From assembly GCF_009729015.1 (NCBI RefSeq), contig NZ_CP045482.1, positions 678,001 through 742,000 on the forward strand: DNA of 64,000 bases, read 5' to 3'. Each line of letters begins with the position of its first letter. The stretch's first letter is position 1. Of the stretch, positions 51,740 through 62,423 are shown piece after piece. The notes under the pieces were generated by a model. The model saw nothing but the letters and a program-made list of their open reading frames with translations. It was not told the origin of the DNA and made no database searches. This DNA is from Acidianus ambivalens. GTDB lineage: Archaea; Thermoproteota; Thermoprotei_A; Sulfolobales; Sulfolobaceae. Both the position numbers and the translations under genes were made by a program.

Positions 51740-53923
51740 TTAAATTAATTCCTCCATTCTTACTGGAATTTTAGTTATCCTCTTGCCTACTGCCTTTTCT
51801 ATAGCCCTAGTTATTGCGGGCAATGCACCAATTGTTGCTCCTTCGCCAATTCCTTTTGCAGGCAACGGAGCATTAGATTTACCTTCTTCCATGTAAAGCC
51901 ATTTCATATTGAAAGCCTCCACAGCCGAAGGAATTCCATACTCAGCAAAAGACGACGTTAAGAGATTGCCCCTCTCATCATATATAATTTCCTCCATTGT
52001 AACTTCTCCAAAGCCTTGAATTATTCCGCCGTCAACTTGACCCTCAGCTAACATGGGATTAACTACAACGCCTATATCATCTATTGCTACGTAGTTCAAT
52101 ATTCTCACTTTCCCAGTCTCGTCAACTTCTGCCATTGCTATGTGACTGCCATATGGGAAGGTGTAATTATCAAGTCCAAAGGACGCAGTTGCCTCTAAAG
52201 TCGGTTCAGCTTTATAATTCCAAGTACCGCCGAGGTTTGAAGTAGCCATTCTTGCAATTTCAGCTAAACTCATCATTTTACCGCTCTTTGGATTAATTAC
52301 TTTCCCGTCCTTATATTGCAATTCCTCAGGATCGCTTTGCAGGAATGATGCTGCTAGCTTTATAATATTCTCCTTTAACCTCCTTGCTGCTAGAAGTGCT
52401 GCATTTCCTGCTAACGTTAAACTCCTACTGCCGTAAGTTCCAAAGGCGTTAGATATCTTGTCCGTGTCTCCCCAAACCACGTTAACGTCGTCTATATTAA
52501 TTTGAAGTTCATCTGCAACAATTTGAGCAATTCCAGTTCCAGTACCTTGACCGTGAGGTGCTGCACCAATAACTACTTCAACTTTGCCGTTGGATAATAA
52601 TCTTACTGATGCACTCTCCCAAGGACCGAAATTGTTTTGCTCAATGTAGAAAGATAACCCTACTCCAACTCTCCTGCCTTGCTTTCTCAATTCTTCAGCA
52701 GTCTTTTCCATTTCCCTATAAAATCCTTCAGCCTTATTAAGTAGATCTAGATAATTACCACTATCATATTTTAAGCCAAAAGGATTTACATATGGTGTTT
52801 CCCTTATCGCGTTCTTTTTCCTTAATTCTATTGGGTCAATTCCTAACTCGTCAGCAAGGATATCCATCAGTCTCTCGTATACGAAGGCGGCTTCTGGCCT
52901 TCCTGCTCCTCTATACTGGTCTAGTGGAACCTTGTTTGTTAAAACTCCTTTAATAGTTGAAGTAGCATTCTTAATGTCATAAGGCCCTGTAATTAGTGTT
53001 CCGGAAATATCTGCCAAATAAAATCCGTGCCACGCTGCTCCTAAGTCTATAATGATATCGTCTATCACTGCGTTAATTTTGCCGTCCTTGTTTGCTCCTA
53101 ATTTTACGTGATGTATTTGACCTCTAGAATGGTAAGTTGAATGAAGTTCCTCTGTCCTAGTATTAACGAATTTTACAGGCCTCCTAGATTTGATTGATGC
53201 ATAAACAGTTATGTAATCCTCGGGATAGGGGAATAATTTAGAACCGAAAGCTCCACCTACGTCTGCTTGTATAACCCTAAAATCGTATTCTGGAAAAGCA
53301 GAAAGTAGGTAAGACCTCATATAATGAGGTGATTGAGTTGATGCATAAACAGTTATTCTATCTTGTTGGAAATCAACTACTAATCCTCTAGGTTCCATAG
53401 GTGCAGGATAAACTCTTGATATGACGAATTTCTCTTCAATTTTTACATCACTGCTCTCATACGCTTTCTCAGCGTTTCCTCCTTTGTGAACTTTTGAATA
53501 TGCAATATTACTTCTTCCTTCTACAGCCTTAACTTCGTCCTTTACTGCTTCTTCAGGGTCAACAACTGCAGGCAGTTCTTCATAATCGTATGTTATGTAT
53601 TCTAATGCGTCATAAGCAGTGTATCTATCTTCAGCCAAGACTGCGGCTATTGGTTGTCCTTCATAAAAGATTTCGTTTATAGCCATTGGGAAATTATTTG
53701 GCCTATTCTCAACGCTTATTTTTAGCCCAGTTATTACATCCTCTACTCCAGGCAATTTTAGAGCATCTTCAACGTTTATTTTCTTTAACCTTGCATGAGC
53801 AACGTTACTCCTTAGAATTGCCAAATAAAGCATACCGTTAAGATTTATGTCGTCTACGTATCTTCCAGTTCCTGTTATTAATTTTAAGTCTTCTTTTCTC
53901 CTTACTCTCTGTCCAACGTACAT
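51740..53923 (-). CDS. molybdenum hydroxylase large subunit (aldehyde oxidoreductase family)
   Basis: A 727-residue molybdopterin-binding subunit. It starts MYVGQRVRRKEDLKLITGTG with RYVDDINLNGMLYLAILRSN. VIQADVGGAFGSKLFPYPED (Mo-loop, near 218), VPLDQYRGAGRPEAAFVYER, GAAPHGQGTGTGIAQIVADE and AKGIGEGATIGALPAITRAI (catalytic Glu) are complete. Closer to CoxL/CutA-type enzymes than the 34974 gene. No medium or small subunit adjoins it. Possibly glyceraldehyde or another aldehyde oxidation; substrate not determined. Confidence 0.87.
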   Translation of the reverse strand: MYVGQRVRRKEDLKLITGTGRYVDDINLNGMLYLAILRSNVAHARLKKINVEDALKLPGVEDVITGLKISVENRPNNFPMAINEIFYEGQPIAAVLAEDRYTAYDALEYITYDYEELPAVVDPEEAVKDEVKAVEGRSNIAYSKVHKGGNAEKAYESSDVKIEEKFVISRVYPAPMEPRGLVVDFQQDRITVYASTQSPHYMRSYLLSAFPEYDFRVIQADVGGAFGSKLFPYPEDYITVYASIKSRRPVKFVNTRTEELHSTYHSRGQIHHVKLGANKDGKINAVIDDIIIDLGAAWHGFYLADISGTLITGPYDIKNATSTIKGVLTNKVPLDQYRGAGRPEAAFVYERLMDILADELGIDPIELRKKNAIRETPYVNPFGLKYDSGNYLDLLNKAEGFYREMEKTAEELRKQGRRVGVGLSFYIEQNNFGPWESASVRLLSNGKVEVVIGAAPHGQGTGTGIAQIVADELQINIDDVNVVWGDTDKISNAFGTYGSRSLTLAGNAALLAARRLKENIIKLAASFLQSDPEELQYKDGKVINPKSGKMMSLAEIARMATSNLGGTWNYKAEPTLEATASFGLDNYTFPYGSHIAMAEVDETGKVRILNYVAIDDIGVVVNPMLAEGQVDGGIIQGFGEVTMEEIIYDERGNLLTSSFAEYGIPSAVEAFNMKWLYMEEGKSNAPLPAKGIGEGATIGALPAITRAIEKAVGKRITKIPVRMEELI

Positions 53924-54035
53924 GATAATTATTAAAGAAAGTTTGGTTATAAATTTTTAATAAGTATACATCCCAATCGTTAGTTTTAATTTCGTACTTT
54001 TAACATAGTTAGCAAAAATTAAAAACTTCATTTCT

Positions 54036-54537
54036 TTAATTGACTAGGATGATGAGAGGGTCAATGACGAGGAATGAAGATAACTTGCCCGACTGACTTA
54101 TTGATGCATTCCTGAGTATTTTGATTATCGCGTAGACTAGGATTACGTTCATTAGTGTAAACATTGAAATTCCTACAAAAGGCAATTGTGAAGGAGCTTA
54201 AGTAAGGAAAGAGTAACATTCGTGGGTATATTGCTTATACTCTAGAATGAAGAAGATACTTAATATGCTGTCCGCTAGCATATAAACTGCTAAAGCTCCT
54301 ACCTTTGCCAGAAAGTTTCATTTGAGGAATATATCCTCCAGCTATCAAACCTCCTAGGAATAGAGTTAACTCCTCTATTGTCCTATATTGTACGAATGAC
54401 GCACCCAATGCAAAGAATAATGGGATATGCCAAAAGCCTGCTGGAATTGCCCCTAGTAAAAAGAGGTAAAAGTTAGTCCTAAGTAACTTATAACCTAGTA
54501 AGACTCCAGCACCGTAAATGGCGTAATGGTCCAACAT
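54036..54537 (-). pseudogene. DUF1404 membrane protein, frameshifted
   Basis: ATG 54537 gives MLDHYAIYGAGVLLGYKLLR and several membrane helices to about 54300. A shift leads into KVGALAVYMLADSILSIFFI and YKQYTHECYSFLT, and a further shift or stop leads into PFVGISMFTLMNVILVYAII and KILRNASISQSGKLSSF, ending at 54036. Together about 165 residues matching the archaeal DUF1404 membrane family. At least two breaks. A C/D box RNA candidate overlaps its 3' end on the other strand. Confidence 0.6.
54044..54100 (+). ncRNA. candidate C/D box guide RNA
   Basis: C box GATGATGA (54048-54055), internal AATGA (54063-54067) where D' is expected, C' AATGAAGA (54073-54080), a 12-base guide TAACTTGCCCGA, and D box CTGA (54093-54096). 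Spacing of the second half is exactly that of the copy at 26583. A TATA-like TTAAAAACTT lies about 25 bases upstream. Antisense to the end of the DUF1404 relic. Confidence 0.55.
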
Positions 54538-54737
54538 ATAAAAAACGGGGTTCGTAAATTCTAATCCTTGTGTAAAGGAACATCACTAAAAGAGCAATGG
54601 GAAGGATTAAATCCTTTTTTCGAATCCTTTAGAGTATCTAATCATAAAAAAATATTCGATTAAAACTTAAAAAAGTTTTCTCTTATAAATATCTAAAACA
54701 TAAAACTTTAATTTATTTATCGTGCTTCGCCATAATA

Positions 54738-55012
54738 CCCGGTAAAGATGTGGAAGGTAGTGAAGTGGACTCTGTTGAAACCCAGAATGCGGAAGTCTTT
54801 ATAGGTAATAACGTTCCTAAAATAGGAATTGCAAACATTACAAAGGAAGCTGCCATAGCGACTGCCAAATAACTACACCCACGGTTGACCCAGTGACAGA
54901 TAACCAAATGATGGAGTGGAGCTGGGTTAATATACAGAAAATAGGTACACTATCTGAGGAGACTAAGGCAAGGCTAACCTTCGCACCAGTAAGCTTCCAC
55001 TTACCATCATGA
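54738..55012 (+). pseudogene. C-terminal fragment of an extracytoplasmic protein
   Basis: IIPGKDVEGSEVDSVETQNA and VPKIGIANITKEAAIATA read to a stop at about 54868. The next frame continues ITTPTVDPVTDNQMMEWSWV and TKARLTFAPVSFHLPS to TGA 55012. It precedes a membrane-protein relic in the same orientation, an order like cbsA-cbsB (cytochrome b558/566) of Sulfolobales, but I cannot confirm that identity. Broken by at least one frameshift, and lacking its 5' part. Confidence 0.35.
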
Positions 55013-55019
55013 GGGAATA

Positions 55020-55815
55020 ATGAAAGACACCTCCTTTTTTCTTCCTCTCTTCTTAGATACCTTATCTTAATGTTAGCGGGATTTTTCATCATTTATATTT
55101 CTCCGAGTTCACCGGATTATTTCCTATATTCTACATTTGGAAATTTAATATTCTGGTCTTTTCTCCTCATTCTTTTGATAAAGACCGTACTTAGGAAACC
55201 TCTACACTATCTGAATAAAGGTAGAACTGTCTTGATACTCTTTTTCTCTTACTTGTCCGTCCATTACTTTGTTTACAGTATAGCTTTAGAAAGGTTATTG
55301 ACTGGACTTTATGGAATTTTATTTACAGTACAAAACCCCTTCATAACGTTCTCTTTCACTCCGCTATATATTGTACACTGCTGTAATGAATTTAGTATTT
55401 AACCCTTCAATAGTGGGAGGCTTCCCTCCCAACTATTACTTCGAACTTTCACTTTACGCGATGGTAATGGGCTTAATTATTGCTACTTTAGTTACTGCGA
55501 ACATTATGAGAGTTCTTGAAATTTCCTCTAGGTTAACTAAGGCTAAAGTAATTCTGTTAGCTCCTCTCTTAGGAGTAATAGGTGGAGGGAGCTGTTGCAT
55601 ATCTATACCAATACTCTTAGCTACTGTAATTCCTGCAGCAAACTCTTTGCTTTTTTACCAATAGGAGATACTGCACTCTTCCTAGCTTATATTTTACTTC
55701 CTCCTATAACCGCTATTGGATTAAAACTTAACTACGATGCGCTCTTTCCAAAAGTTCCTAAAGAATTTAGAATAAAAGACGAAATGATAACTAAAAGAAA
55801 AAAAATTGACTTAAG
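55020..55815 (+). pseudogene. polytopic membrane protein (CbsB-like?), multiply frameshifted
   Basis: ATG 55020 starts 8 bases after the preceding fragment. Frames change in a T-run near 55041, near 55371, and in another T-run at 55651-55656. Reassembled it gives about 260 residues: LAGFFIIYISPSSPDYFLYS, YLSVHYFVYSIALERLLTGL, YTAVMNLVFNPSIVGGFPPN, LLAPLLGVIGGGSCCISIPI and LPIGDTALFLAYILL. Seven or so membrane helices. The position behind a possible CbsA fragment suggests CbsB; not certain. Confidence 0.45.
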
Positions 55816-55827
55816 GTCTTCACTACC

Positions 55828-56157
55828 TCAAATTCCTGCAACTTCTCTTAAAGTTTTGAATATTTCATTAAAATCAGCCTCATTTAATTTCACAAATACT
55901 CCATATTCTCCAACTACACAGACAGCATATTCTCCTGCAGCGACTGCCCAACCTATTAATGGCTTCCAATTCATCTTTGAAAAAGCAGAGAAGCCATCCG
56001 CCTGCATCTTTGCCATCTAGTTGCGCACATCTCAGCAACCATTTCTGCAACTTCCTTTGGTATTTCTCCTTTATACGCTACCAGTTCTCCGGTTAATTTA
56101 TATTGTCCAGCAGCTATTGCTCTCTTTAATTTATTTTTCCAACTTTTCTTCCGGCAT
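55828..56157 (-). pseudogene. DUF2173 protein, frameshifted
   Basis: ATG 56157 reads MPEEKLEK then stops; one base over, LKRAIAAGQYKLTGELVAYK and GEIPKEVAEMVAEMCA follow, and after a second shift MAKMQADGFSAFSKMNWKPL, IGWAVAAGEYAVCVVGEYGV and FVKLNEADFNEIFKTLREVA. Joined, this is an almost complete DUF2173 protein of about 110 residues (roadblock-like fold, often near sulfur-metabolism genes in acidophiles). Two frame changes make it a pseudogene or error-rich stretch. Confidence 0.6.
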
Positions 56158-56495
56158 GTTTCTCTAATATATATGATATATTTCATATATATAAGAATTT
56201 ATATTAAACATTGATAAAAATAATAATAAGTAAAGTATCACTCATTAACTATCATATTAAACATTATAGAATATCTTCAGAACGACTACGCAGTTCGGTA
56301 AAAATTTTCGTATTACATTTTTTAAATTTGATAAAACTTGAGCGTAAAATCGATGAGAAAATTTTAAAATCTAAATCACTTATTCTCTTTTCCATTCATT
56401 ATTTTCTAAAATTCAAACTGAATTAAGGATTCAATAAATGGCGTTAACACTCCCGTGATGTTAAAAATTTTTTATCCATGAATATATGGTGTCAT

Positions 56496-57272
56496 ATGCA
56501 CATTCAAAAAGGAGATACGGAAGCTGAAATCCTAGATAAGGGTGCTTATTTATATTCCTTTAAGGTTAAATCAAAAGACGTGTTGCTAGAAGGTAGGGAG
56601 AGACAAACTAGAGGAGGAATGGCTTTACTAATCCCTTTTGCTAACCGAATAAAAGGAGGAGAATATTATTGGAGAGGTAAAAAGTACGAACTCCCTAAGA
56701 ATTCTGAAGGAAACGCAATACACGGCTTAGTTAGGGATAAAATATGGGACGTTGAAAGCTTAAAAAGTGACGAAGTAACTCTTTCCCTTTACTTGAAGGA
56801 TCCCGGTTATCCGTCACCTCTCTTTATCAAGGTGAAGTACTCTCTCGACTCCTCTTCATTGACCACCGCGATCAGTGTGAAAAACGAGGGCGAAGAAGCC
56901 CCCCTAGTCGTAGGAGCTCATCCGTACTTCATAGTTAAGGGCAATTGGAGGATCTTTCCTGACAAGGCTAAAAGGCTCATAATGAAGGATAAAATACCTA
57001 CTGGAGAAATGGAAGATTTTACAATAACTCAAGGAGAGTACGACGATTGTTTTCTACTTAAAGGAAACGTAACTTTAATTTCTGATTATTCAAAAGTAAC
57101 GATAGAAAAGGAAAATATGGACTTTGTTCAAATATACACCGGACAACCTTCTGCAGTAGCCGTAGAGCCTATGAGCGGTGCTCCCGATGCATTTCATAAC
57201 GGCATAGGGCTAATAACTCTGAAGGAAGGAGAAACTGCAACTTTCACTTTCAAGATTTCCGTAAGGCTTTAG
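56496..57272 (+). CDS. aldose 1-epimerase-like protein
   Basis: A 258-residue galactose-mutarotase-fold protein. TEAEILDKGAYLYSFKVKSK, GGMALLIPFANRIKGGEYYW, GNAIHGLVRDKIWDVES (His of the active site), VVGAHPYFIV (second His) and the C-terminal VAVEPMSGAPDAFHNGIGLI with the Glu are all present. ATG 56496 is chosen over 56478 because TTTTTTAT at about 56467-56474 is 25 bases upstream. Sugar substrate unknown. Converges with the transporter gene, overlapping by 4 bases. Confidence 0.82.
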   Translation: MHIQKGDTEAEILDKGAYLYSFKVKSKDVLLEGRERQTRGGMALLIPFANRIKGGEYYWRGKKYELPKNSEGNAIHGLVRDKIWDVESLKSDEVTLSLYLKDPGYPSPLFIKVKYSLDSSSLTTAISVKNEGEEAPLVVGAHPYFIVKGNWRIFPDKAKRLIMKDKIPTGEMEDFTITQGEYDDCFLLKGNVTLISDYSKVTIEKENMDFVQIYTGQPSAVAVEPMSGAPDAFHNGIGLITLKEGETATFTFKISVRL

Positions 57273-58267
57273 ACCTTATTCTTTAAAACAAAGATAGTAT
57301 TCCTTAAAGAGTAAGCATAAAGCAAGATGATTGCCAATGAGAAGGCGACTTCTGTAGCTTCAAACACCGGAAGCGACGTTTCTTGGTAAAGCATAAAGTC
57401 AGAAAAGGAAGATATTGCTAAAGGAAATACGTAGGCCCAGCTAGTTAGCGAAGGTTTATCTTTTATGTGCTTCACTGCAATTATGAGTGCAACTAGCGAA
57501 TTCCATATTTCAAAGCCCCAGAGCATTATTGCGAGTGTTAAGGCAAACTCCGGAGGGAAATAAAAGAGGTGAAGGTAATTATAAGACGGAAATACTAACA
57601 CGTTAATAGCTAATACGCTTGCTGCCCCCACGGGAATCATTACAGTAGCCGAACTTCCCTTGTATATTATGTGAGATAGGAAGGCTATACTACCTATAAA
57701 TATCACTTGGAAGAAGGTTATCCCAACTGAGAATAACATGATAAAATACACGATTTTAACAAAGTAAGTCGATATGAACGGGAAAGAAGGAGGTAATAGT
57801 GGAGCACTTAATATAACGTTAGCAGAAAGTGCTATTGCTGGAACTAATAGTGCGTAAGATATCTCGTTCTGTCTAACGTCCTTGGTAAATAATTTATATC
57901 CTAAGTATACGTTAACTAAAAACACAATGGCGTAACCCAAGAAGTAAAGGACTAAGAGTGCATAGGCTATTTCATAATTTATTTCAACATAAGTCATGAA
58001 AAAGAAGCCTGCAATGAATAATATTACTCCTAGGAAGGCAGTAAAGCTTATCCTATTCAAGTTCTCCATGTCCTCTCTCCAATTCGTAGTTATCCTAGAT
58101 ATCCAGCCAGAAAATATTATAATAAAAATTACTAGAGCTAGAAAGTATATTACTTTTCCTACATCGAAAAGTATAGGTAACTTAAAGAGTATAGAATTCA
58201 TCCAACTTACTAAAGATAATGCGAAGGTTCCTATAACCACGGGGAACCATTCTGAGCCTAACTTCAT
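57269..58267 (-). CDS. TDT/SLAC1-type transporter
   Basis: A 332-residue protein with ten membrane helices. The start SEWFPVVIGTFALSLVSW resembles the conserved WFx-V-x-GT of tellurite-resistance/dicarboxylate transporters (TehA, Mae1) and plant SLAC1 anion channels. Helix spacing and length fit. It may export organic acids or anions such as sulfite; unproven. A TATA-like stretch lies at about 58285-58295. Confidence 0.65.
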   Translation of the reverse strand: MKLGSEWFPVVIGTFALSLVSWMNSILFKLPILFDVGKVIYFLALVIFIIIFSGWISRITTNWREDMENLNRISFTAFLGVILFIAGFFFMTYVEINYEIAYALLVLYFLGYAIVFLVNVYLGYKLFTKDVRQNEISYALLVPAIALSANVILSAPLLPPSFPFISTYFVKIVYFIMLFSVGITFFQVIFIGSIAFLSHIIYKGSSATVMIPVGAASVLAINVLVFPSYNYLHLFYFPPEFALTLAIMLWGFEIWNSLVALIIAVKHIKDKPSLTSWAYVFPLAISSFSDFMLYQETSLPVFEATEVAFSLAIILLYAYSLRNTIFVLKNKV

Positions 58268-58342
58268 ATGGGTAACTTTGTTACATAGTATATAAATATT
58301 AGCTAGAATTGAATTTTAACAACTTTAACCTAGGCTATTTTC

Positions 58343-58663
58343 TCATAACAAATCCTTCTCGTCAATTCTAATCCTATTTACCTCAAGATAAGCGAGCAAG
58401 TCTAGGACCTTCCTCATATACATTTTAACAAAGTAATAAACGTGGTAAGAGCGGAACTCGTTCTCATCCTTTGTAATAACATTAAGGTATTCTTCAGGAG
58501 AATAATGCTTTACTGTAAGCTTTCTACCTTCTACTTCTATCTCTTTAGGAACTTCCTTTTGCGAGACTATGAGTAGCTCGTCACCTTTAATTCCAGCCAG
58601 TTGTACATACCACTTATCTACTTTTTCTAAAGCCTTTAATACAACTTCCTTCTCTTCCATCAT
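58343..58663 (-). CDS. conserved hypothetical small protein
   Basis: A 106-residue soluble protein with an N-terminal beta-rich part (WYVQLAGIKGDELLIVSQKE, LTVKHYSPEEYLNVI) and C-terminal helices (YYFVKMYMRKVLDLLAYLEV). ATG 58663 is preceded by AT-rich sequence. Not recognised. It stands alone between two membrane-protein genes. Confidence 0.5.
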   Translation of the reverse strand: MMEEKEVVLKALEKVDKWYVQLAGIKGDELLIVSQKEVPKEIEVEGRKLTVKHYSPEEYLNVITKDENEFRSYHVYYFVKMYMRKVLDLLAYLEVNRIRIDEKDLL

Positions 58664-58721
58664 AATTTAATAAAATAATTAATTAAAATATCTTTCCATA
58701 CTCTTTAGACTACCTTTAAAA

Positions 58722-58758
58722 GATTGAAAGCCTAACCCCCTTCCAGGGAATGGAAGAG
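58722..58758. repeat. small hairpin in the 58664-58906 gap
   Basis: CTTCCA and TGGAAG around 58739-58755 form a 6-base perfect stem with loop GGGAA, within ATTGAAAGCC...CCCCCTTCCAGGG. Related CTTCCAGGG stretches occur at 43968 (plus) and 28095 (minus). Meaning unknown. Confidence 0.3.
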
Positions 58759-58904
58759 CAAGATAACCGTAAGAGCCCCCAGTTACTTTGTAGTCGAAAT
58801 AGAAGAGCTAAATAAATTCCAAATCTTGCATTGAGTTAGTTATACATTCCTATTGAATAATTTCGCTAGCTCAACCTTTTTAAACCTACAAGTAATTTAA
58901 AAAC

Positions 58905-58962
58905 TTGGATGAAGAAGGCTACAGCCCCAATGAACGGTGAAGAGAGGCCTGCGTTCTGACGC
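58905..58962 (+). ncRNA. candidate C/D box guide RNA
   Basis: C-like box GGATGAAG (58907-58914), internal AATGA (58929-58933) at the D' position, C' GGTGAAGA (58937-58944), a guide of about 11-12 bases GAGGCCTGCGTT, and D box CTGA (58956-58959). A TATA box CTTTTTAAACC at 58877-58887 sits about 25 bases upstream, good support for transcription. It abuts the 3' end of the MFS gene on the other strand. Confidence 0.5.
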
Positions 58963-60047
58963 TAAATTAAGAAAGAGACAGCCAAGGATAGAAGAGCGCC
59001 TGCAGATAGGGTTAAAATTCCTAGAAAAGGAGACAAATTAACTGCAAAGCCTATGCTTATTGGAGCGAGCAATGAGCCTATTTGAGAAATAGTGTTAGCA
59101 AGACCTATTGAACTGCTTGAATTCTCTTTTCCTGCAAATTTCACTATCAAAGTGTCAGTAGGAGACCTAAAGGAAAAAGAGAAAATGCCTAAAAAGAAGG
59201 ATAGCCATCCTATCCTGGATAAGAATAAGAGAAAGAGGAATAATACGTAAAGTAAGAGCGAAATTTGGACTACTTTCTTTTCACCTATTAAGCCCGGCAG
59301 TTTACTCGAAACTACAGTAGAGGAAACTAAGCCTAAAGAAAAGATTAGGAAAATTAAAGATGAGTTACAGAAGTGAAAGTATAAAACCAAGAATGGGAAT
59401 AACCAAGCAGTAGTGCCCCAAGAAACCCACATTTCTCCAGATCTTACTAGGATTGAAAGGAGAATCGACCTCGTGAATAATACTTTAGTTTCTCTTCTTT
59501 TTCCGCTCACATAATCATCTTTCATGGATAGGGTTATGAAGAAAACAGAGAGTAAACTTATGGAAAGTAAAAGGTAGAATATTCTCCAGTAATTGTAAAG
59601 TAATCCTGAAATTAAACCAAGTAAAAGCACGGCAAAAGGTGCGGAGCTTTCTAGCATTCCTAAGTAAAAATAGAGAGGAGAGAGTTTAACTGAAACAATT
59701 TTAACTGAAGAAGGAAATAAGGCTGAAACTATAAAACCAGACAATAAATAAGACAATAAAATTATATCATAAGATGGAAAGAGAAATATTAATAGAATCA
59801 GTATTGAAGATACTAACGAAGAAATAAGTATTGCGTATTTTACTCCGTGAAGATCAATAAATAAACCCCAGGGAGTTGAGGAAATTACATAACCTACGTA
59901 AAACGACGTTAAAACGAGTCCAATTTGCACAGAGGTTAAATGAAACTGCATTGCCACAGGCACTGATATAACACCCCACGCTGAGCGGAAAAGTAGCTGT
60001 AGAAAAGTTATGATCCAACTGTAGGCAAAGATCTTAATGCTTTGCAT
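58962..60047 (-). CDS. MFS transporter
   Basis: A 361-residue protein with twelve hydrophobic segments. The loop between TM2 and TM3 (WGLFIDLHGVKYAILISSLV) fits the MFS motif G-x-x-x-D-x-x-G-x-(R/K). The second half has SRIGWLSFFLGIFSFSFRSP and ANTISQIGSLLAPISIGFAV. Substrate unknown. A C/D box RNA candidate ends just at its stop codon. Confidence 0.8.
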   Translation of the reverse strand: MQSIKIFAYSWIITFLQLLFRSAWGVISVPVAMQFHLTSVQIGLVLTSFYVGYVISSTPWGLFIDLHGVKYAILISSLVSSILILLIFLFPSYDIILLSYLLSGFIVSALFPSSVKIVSVKLSPLYFYLGMLESSAPFAVLLLGLISGLLYNYWRIFYLLLSISLLSVFFITLSMKDDYVSGKRRETKVLFTRSILLSILVRSGEMWVSWGTTAWLFPFLVLYFHFCNSSLIFLIFSLGLVSSTVVSSKLPGLIGEKKVVQISLLLYVLFLFLLFLSRIGWLSFFLGIFSFSFRSPTDTLIVKFAGKENSSSSIGLANTISQIGSLLAPISIGFAVNLSPFLGILTLSAGALLSLAVSFLI

Positions 60048-60252
60048 CTATTAGAGAGATGAGAGGGGAATATATAAAAATTGAGCTTTCTTTACAATAT
60101 TAAGCATAAAAAGACTATAAATAATTGATAAATAAAGCTGATGTAAAACTGGGGAAAATACTTAGTATACAATTCCTCTACATCATCCCCCCTGCATACA
60201 CAGGAGGTTCCGCTTCATCGTCATCAATAGAATATATACTCCAAGTGATATA

Positions 60253-60785
60253 ATGTTTTATGCGTTTTCTAGGTATACCTCAGGAGATCACGACATAAGT
60301 TTACCTTATGTTATAGGTTACGCATATTCTGATGAAAGTTCCTCGATAGAGAAAAGCAATATTAGAGGCTAGGAGAATCCTTAATAAACCCAATTATGTT
60401 TTCCATGCTTATCACGACGATAAAAAAGTGAGGGAAGTGCTCTTAGATTCTTTAATAAAAAAGAGTTATAATAATCCTGGATAGTAAAATCATTAACTAT
60501 TCCTTCTTATCTAAATTAATAGATAAGTGCTCTTATGCAATATACGATAATCCAATATTTGATCATATATTATCTAAAATTGTTAAAAAGAGTATAAAAG
60601 TTACGTCTTCCAAATCTTCGACCCCCTTGTATTTCCTTTTACAAGTGGCTGATTATTTTTCACATTTTTGGTGGGAGGTATTATCTCACGGTTTGAAAGA
60701 TTTTAATCAGTTTGAGAAGATTTTATCGATAACAGATAGTCTCACAGTTATAGGGTTTAAAACTTCTCTTACATTTATAACATAG
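60253..60785 (+). pseudogene. decayed DUF3800 gene
   Basis: ATG 60253 (MFYAFSRYTSGDHDISLPYV) stops at about 60371. Other frames continue NYVFHAYHDDKKVREVLLDS and finally SSKSSTPLYFLLQVADYFSH with FWWEVL, the DUF3800 QVADY motif, to a stop at 60785. At least two frameshifts. A GC-rich hairpin-prone stretch (CCCCCCTGCATACACAGGAG, 60187-60206) lies 46 bases upstream, in the position where the other two DUF3800 genes have structured RNA. Confidence 0.5.
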
Positions 60786-60842
60786 GAACTAGGAAATTTG
60801 TTAAGATGAAAGCTTAAATATCTCTTACAATTTTTACTCTTT

Positions 60843-62393
<1,551 letters not shown>

Positions 62394-62423
62394 CTTTTTA
62401 TATTTTAAAGAATATTTAACCTC

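Noticed and set aside
60160..60235. kink-turn hairpin like that at 45051 (minus strand GGGGGGATGATG)
   Set aside because: The partner strand lacks the GA step and the flanking stem does not pair.
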